Origin: Bradyrhizobium cytisi
GTDB lineage: Bacteria > Pseudomonadota > Alphaproteobacteria > Rhizobiales > Xanthobacteraceae
Length of the DNA stretch: 64,000 nt
Assembly (NCBI RefSeq): GCF_008123515.1
Contig: NZ_VSSR01000029.1
Location: forward strand, 206,574 to 270,573
Reading direction: 5' to 3'
Shown here: positions 60,591 through 64,000 of the stretch, piece after piece
Position numbering within the stretch: the stretch's first letter is position 1
Layout: each line of letters begins with the position of its first letter
Made by a program: the position numbers and the translations under genes
Notes under the pieces: generated by a model
Told to the model about the DNA's origin: nothing
What the model saw: only the letters and a program-made list of their open reading frames with translations
Database searches by the model: none

Positions 60591-60841
60591 AGCTCGCATC
60601 GAGGGCGGCTACGGCCGCCGCTTCGAGTGAGTGCTGCAGATCGAAAAGTTCGAAAACAACCCCATGCACAGTAGCCGGATCTGCAAAATCAGTGGCTTAT
60701 TGGTTCGCGCGACACGGATACGGATTTTACGAATTTCGTTTGACGCGTCGGGCAAAACACTGGCATGATGCCATCATCGAAATCGCGGCGCCCGGTCGGC
60801 ACCAGGCCAGCCGCCCAATAAAAATAACGAGGAACGCTCCC

Positions 60842-62074
60842 ATGACGTCCAGCTTCGATTTCGCGCCCCTGTTCCCCGCAGGGCTGCCGGCGCCCTCTGC
60901 GCGCTGGACGGGCCTCGCCAAATACAGCTTTGTCGGCGGCAACAACGATTCCGAGCAGCTGCCGCTCGACGAGCTGATCGAGGCTGCCAATCAGACCCTG
61001 CGACGCGAAGGCCGGTCGCTCGCGACTTACGGGCTGGCGCACGGCCCGCAGGGTTACTTGCCCCTGCGCGAATTCCTGGTGACAAAGCTGAAGCGCGATG
61101 CCGGCATCAGCTGCACGGTCGACGATCTCATGATCGTCTCCGGCTCGCTCCAGGCGCTCGACCTCGTCAACAACACACTGCTGGCACGCGGCGACACCGT
61201 GATTGTCGAGCAGGAAACGTATCAGGGTGCGCTGAACCGCCTGACGCGGCTGGGCGTCAACACCATCGGCATTCCGCTCGACGACGACGGAATGCGCATG
61301 GACGCGCTGGCCTCGACGCTGGCCGACCTCAGGGGTCGCGGCATCCGGCCGAAATACATCTACACCATTCCGACCGTGCAGAATCCGACCGGCAGCATCA
61401 TGCCGGAGACGCGCCGCATCGAGTTGCTGCGGTTGTCGACCGAATATGGCGTGCCTGTCTTCGAGGACGATTGCTATGCCGACCTGGTCTGGTCGGGCCA
61501 ACGGCCGCCCGCGATCCACGCCTTGAGCAAAAATGGCGGCGTGATCCATATCGGCTCGTTCTCGAAGTCGATCGCGCCGGCATTGCGCGTCGGCTTCATT
61601 GTGGCGCCCTGGGATGTGATGTCGCGGATGCTGGCGCTGAAGACCGACGCCGGCTCCGGCGCGCTGGAGCAGATGGTGCTCGCCACCTATTGCCGACCGC
61701 ATTTTTCGACCCATGTGCCGGCACTGACGAAAGCGCTGCGCACCAAGCTCGACACGCTGATGGAAGCGCTCAACGAACAGTTCGGGACAGCCGCCGAATT
61801 CGAAGAGCCTAAGGGCGGCATCTTCCTGTGGGTGAAGCTGCCCGACCAGGTCGATACGCTCAAGCTCTCACAGGCTGCGCTTGCCGCCGGTGTCTCGATC
61901 AATCCGGGGCCGGAATGGTCGACCAACAAGAGTCACTCAGGCTCACGCCTGCGGCTGTGCTTCGCGAGCCCTTCGCATCAGCAGATCCGCGAGGGCGTCG
62001 CCGTGCTGGCCGAAGTCTGCCACAAGGAGTTTGGCGTGCCGGCCCGCAGCGCCAATGTGGAGAAACGCGCCTGA
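60842..62074 (+). CDS. PLP-dependent aminotransferase (class I/II, AraT/MocR-like)
   Basis: 410 residues from ATG 60842. YGLAHGPQGYLPLREFL (about residues 61-77), SGSLQALDLVNNTLL, IPTVQNPTGSIMP (Asn and Asp for PLP), EDDCYADLVW (Tyr), and GSFSKSIAPALRVGFI with the Schiff-base Lys. Resembles the 2-aminoadipate/valine-type aminotransferases of the AraT subgroup, without a fused HTH. The 5' region has several short hairpins but no named regulator. Confidence 0.9.
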   Translation: MTSSFDFAPLFPAGLPAPSARWTGLAKYSFVGGNNDSEQLPLDELIEAANQTLRREGRSLATYGLAHGPQGYLPLREFLVTKLKRDAGISCTVDDLMIVSGSLQALDLVNNTLLARGDTVIVEQETYQGALNRLTRLGVNTIGIPLDDDGMRMDALASTLADLRGRGIRPKYIYTIPTVQNPTGSIMPETRRIELLRLSTEYGVPVFEDDCYADLVWSGQRPPAIHALSKNGGVIHIGSFSKSIAPALRVGFIVAPWDVMSRMLALKTDAGSGALEQMVLATYCRPHFSTHVPALTKALRTKLDTLMEALNEQFGTAAEFEEPKGGIFLWVKLPDQVDTLKLSQAALAAGVSINPGPEWSTNKSHSGSRLRLCFASPSHQQIREGVAVLAEVCHKEFGVPARSANVEKRA

Positions 62075-62216
62075 AAGATTCGCTCAGACCGCCAGGCAAG
62101 ACCGGCGCGCCGACGCCTCCACAACAGCGCTGCGATTAACGATCGTTCTGATCCTGAATATCCATTCAGAAATCTCTGCGTTCGAAAACCTAGCTTCGAA
62201 AACCTCGCCGATAAAA

Positions 62217-62527
62217 CTAATCCCAAGCCGGTGCGAAGCCCGGATTGACGCAACGGCCGTCCTTCGGCAGCGCTGCGATCTTCTTGCGGTCGGCATCATC
62301 CAGCTTGATCTTCAGCGCGTCCAGATTGGCCTGCTGGCTCTCGCGGCGCGATGCCTTCGGGATCGCGGCGACACCATCCTGGTCGAGCAGCCATTTCAGC
62401 GCCACTTGCGCCGCGCTCGCGTTGTGTTTCGCACCGATCTCGGCGAGCACCGGGTCGGATGCAACGCGCCCCTGCGCGAGCGGGCAATAGGCGACCAGCG
62501 GGATCGACCTGGCGTCGAGATAGCACG
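62217..62527 (-). pseudogene. Aldo/keto reductase, C-terminal fragment
   Basis: About 100 residues from a family of ~280: IPLVAYCPLAQGRVASDPVLAEIG, QVALKWLLDQDGVAAIPKASRRE and the C-terminal DGRCVNPGFAPAWD. The catalytic Tyr/Lys/Asp half is missing. Upstream sequence changes at about 62528, exactly where the palindromic repeat (62528-62617) begins, so the gene was truncated by repeat insertion or recombination. Confidence 0.85.
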
Positions 62528-62617
62528 CGTAGATGGGTTGAGCCCTTGCGAAACCCATCATGCTTCGTCAGCGGCGAACGGATTGACGGATTTCGGTGGC
62601 GCTCTACCCATCCTACG
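62528..62617. repeat. Palindromic repeat, family C, truncating the reductase gene
   Basis: Ends CGTAGATGGGTTGAGC (62528-62543) and GCTCTACCCATCCTACG (62601-62617) are inverted with few mismatches; the middle contains CGCGAAACCCATC-type internal inverse. I recall this element type from Bradyrhizobium intergenic regions. Confidence 0.65.
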
Positions 62618-62645
62618 GCTTTGCTGATGGGCTAGAAGCGGAAAG

Positions 62646-63761
62646 TCAGCGGCACACTTCTGCCGTTAGCCTCATTTTTGGCTGGCAACTGCGAGGTCCA
62701 ACGTTACTTCTTCCGGACTTTTCAGCCGCATGGCGTTGTTCGAATCTGAAATTGAACGCGTTTCCGAGATAGCCCATCAAGTCACTATCGCTGTCCGTGA
62801 ATTTTGGATCGCGGACGCGCATCTTGTTATCCGCGCTGGACTTGGGGGACGCAGAGATCGCGTAAACCATCCCGCGCGTGCAATTGAATGAGCCGATGCT
62901 ATCAGACTCGGGACCATCGCGGCAGAATAGGTCCGACTGGATATTCCAGTGCAAAACAGCTATCGACCATTTTCCGTCGCGACAAGCGAAGCGGATGACC
63001 TTGCCGTCCGGCGAATAGTACGTTCCCTCCTTCGGGCATGCATTCGCCGCCCGATCTTCCGAGAGATTTGTGACGTCATCGGACAGAAATGTGTTCCCTA
63101 TCAACAACGAGACCGATCGTGGCCCAGAGATCGGGACTTCTTCGGCACCCGGGCCAACTTCATTGATTTCCTTCTCGAAATGTGCGCGGTCCAATTCGAT
63201 CGGTTTGCTTCGAATAACATTATCGAATAGCGGGAAATCCGTCCGATTGCCTTTGACAATGTCATAGGCAAAATGATCGAACCAAAGATAGATACCGAGC
63301 TTGTCACCCTTTTTTGCGCGACCTAGCGAGAGCGGCGACTTCATAATCTTCGGACGCTCACCGCATGACCCAATTTCAAGGCATACTTGATCGTTTTGGA
63401 GGCCCCATGATTTAACATCGCAACCCGCCTCCTTGGCCACCCCACATTCGTACATAGTCTTATCGTTCACGAAGTAGTAAATCTTCTCGTTGATTTCGAT
63501 GCCATTTCTTTTGTCGATTGGGCCTGAGTTTTGTACCAGCACGGAATTGCCGACCAGAAGATGGACAGCATCCTCACCGAACAACTCGACGTATCCGACC
63601 CTCCTCAGTTCTGCACTCCTATTCCAGGAAGATTGCTGCCGAGCGGCTGCTGTGCAGATCACCGTGGTGAGCAACGAAAGCGCCAGCGCCCAGCAACAGA
63701 AACAGGCCGCTGCAGCGAGCCAACGACCGATCTTCGTTCTTATGATCGACACCAATAGCAC
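62646..63761 (-). CDS. Unrecognised exported/membrane-anchored protein
   Basis: 371 residues if started at GTG 63761; GGTGGAG nearby suggests the true start could be TTG 63755 or GTG 63752. A hydrophobic N-terminal helix (WLAAAACFCCWALALSLLTTVIC) gives a signal or anchor. The rest is mixed beta with scattered Cys (for example ECGVAKEAGCDVKSW, LEIGSCGERP). AT-rich codons and the fragmentary neighbourhood suggest horizontally acquired DNA. I do not recognise the family. Confidence 0.6.
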   Translation of the reverse strand: MLLVSIIRTKIGRWLAAAACFCCWALALSLLTTVICTAAARQQSSWNRSAELRRVGYVELFGEDAVHLLVGNSVLVQNSGPIDKRNGIEINEKIYYFVNDKTMYECGVAKEAGCDVKSWGLQNDQVCLEIGSCGERPKIMKSPLSLGRAKKGDKLGIYLWFDHFAYDIVKGNRTDFPLFDNVIRSKPIELDRAHFEKEINEVGPGAEEVPISGPRSVSLLIGNTFLSDDVTNLSEDRAANACPKEGTYYSPDGKVIRFACRDGKWSIAVLHWNIQSDLFCRDGPESDSIGSFNCTRGMVYAISASPKSSADNKMRVRDPKFTDSDSDLMGYLGNAFNFRFEQRHAAEKSGRSNVGPRSCQPKMRLTAEVCR

Positions 63762-63981
63762 TCCACCAGCCTAGACACGCCTTCTCAAGGACTGTCGTTC
63801 TACACCAGATTGAGTAATTCAGGTTTATCAACCAGTCACGTTGAAAATTGCACGAATTTTAGCAATGCAAGAAGGTTTGCTTCGGGTCAAAAGCGATCGA
63901 TGCAGACCGAGCGGGGCGACTTCCGCTTGGCCTCGGAGACTGACGTTTATGAGTACAAGCCCTAGTCATCTGGAACCCAAG

Positions 63982-64000
63982 CTGTCTCTTATACACATCT
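63982..64000. other. Nextera/Tn5 mosaic-end adapter at the contig end
   Basis: CTGTCTCTTATACACATCT is exactly the 19-base transposase adapter used in Nextera libraries. It occupies the last bases of the window, which is what untrimmed read-through or an artificial contig end produces. It should be trimmed before annotation. Confidence 0.95.

Noticed and set aside
60095..62074. A single 659-residue frame covering the DUF3124 region and the aminotransferase
   Set aside because: The first ~250 codons are a shadow of DUF3124 in another frame; the aminotransferase begins at ATG 60842.

Overview
The window looks like a chromosomal contig piece from a Bradyrhizobium-type alphaproteobacterium (order Hyphomicrobiales). 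I infer this from the high GC content, GTG/TTG starts, FixK/Fnr-type boxes of the form TTGA-N6-TCAA, palindromic intergenic repeats, and the alphaproteobacterial gene order around xseB-dxs-tlyA and dnaJ-fabI-aroC-pdxH. No database search was possible, so the genus is an inference. The last 19 bases match the Nextera/Tn5 mosaic-end adapter, so position 64000 is probably an untrimmed contig end.

Region 1 (1-7.8 kb) is a patch of small and stress-type genes: DUF3141 hydrolase (cut by the window edge), AI-2E-family permease, HD-domain protein, GNAT acetyltransferase, outer-membrane beta-barrel, and several small exported or unknown proteins. Seven perfect TTGA-N6-TCAA boxes and one degenerate one lie here, most of them 45-80 bp upstream of a start codon. 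This is best read as a local FixK2/FnrN-type low-oxygen regulon.

Region 2 (about 7.8-13.1 kb) is a decayed integrative-element scar: a relaxase that has lost its catalytic N-terminus, a frameshifted unknown gene, an orphan 3' half of tRNA-Lys, an excisionase-like gene overlapping a tyrosine recombinase, and an intact tRNA-Gln at the right edge.

Region 3 (13-30 kb) is core metabolism: acyl-CoA dehydrogenase, MFS permease, enoyl-CoA hydratase, periplasmic 5'-nucleotidase, histone-deacetylase-like hydrolase, xseB-dxs, a nucleoside deoxyribosyltransferase-like protein, two RNA methyltransferases (tlyA and an RlmD/TrmA type), then assorted single genes.

Region 4 (30.4-33.4 kb) is a fluoride-resistance operon: a fluoride (crcB-motif) riboswitch with an intrinsic terminator, an MFS permease, two tandem crcB genes and a DUF190 gene, followed by clpS. 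Region 5 (33.4-37.8 kb) is a LysR regulator divergent from a LeuC-like/LeuD-like hydro-lyase pair and a 2-hydroxycarboxylate transporter, probably a catabolic module for a branched hydroxy-acid rather than leucine synthesis.

Region 6 (37.8-62.1 kb) is mostly housekeeping: acetyltransferase, class III cyclase, aroC, phosphatase, fabI, an ECF sigma/anti-sigma pair, DnaJ-type co-chaperone, pdxH, SDR, methyltransferase, CorA, L,D-transpeptidase, extensin-like protein, acyl-CoA ligase, MBL hydrolase, glutaryl-CoA dehydrogenase, a RibBA-shaped protein whose GTP cyclohydrolase half has lost its zinc cysteines, a CPA2 antiporter and an aminotransferase. The right end (62.2-64 kb) holds an aldo/keto reductase fragment cut by a palindromic repeat and an unrecognised exported protein with atypical composition.
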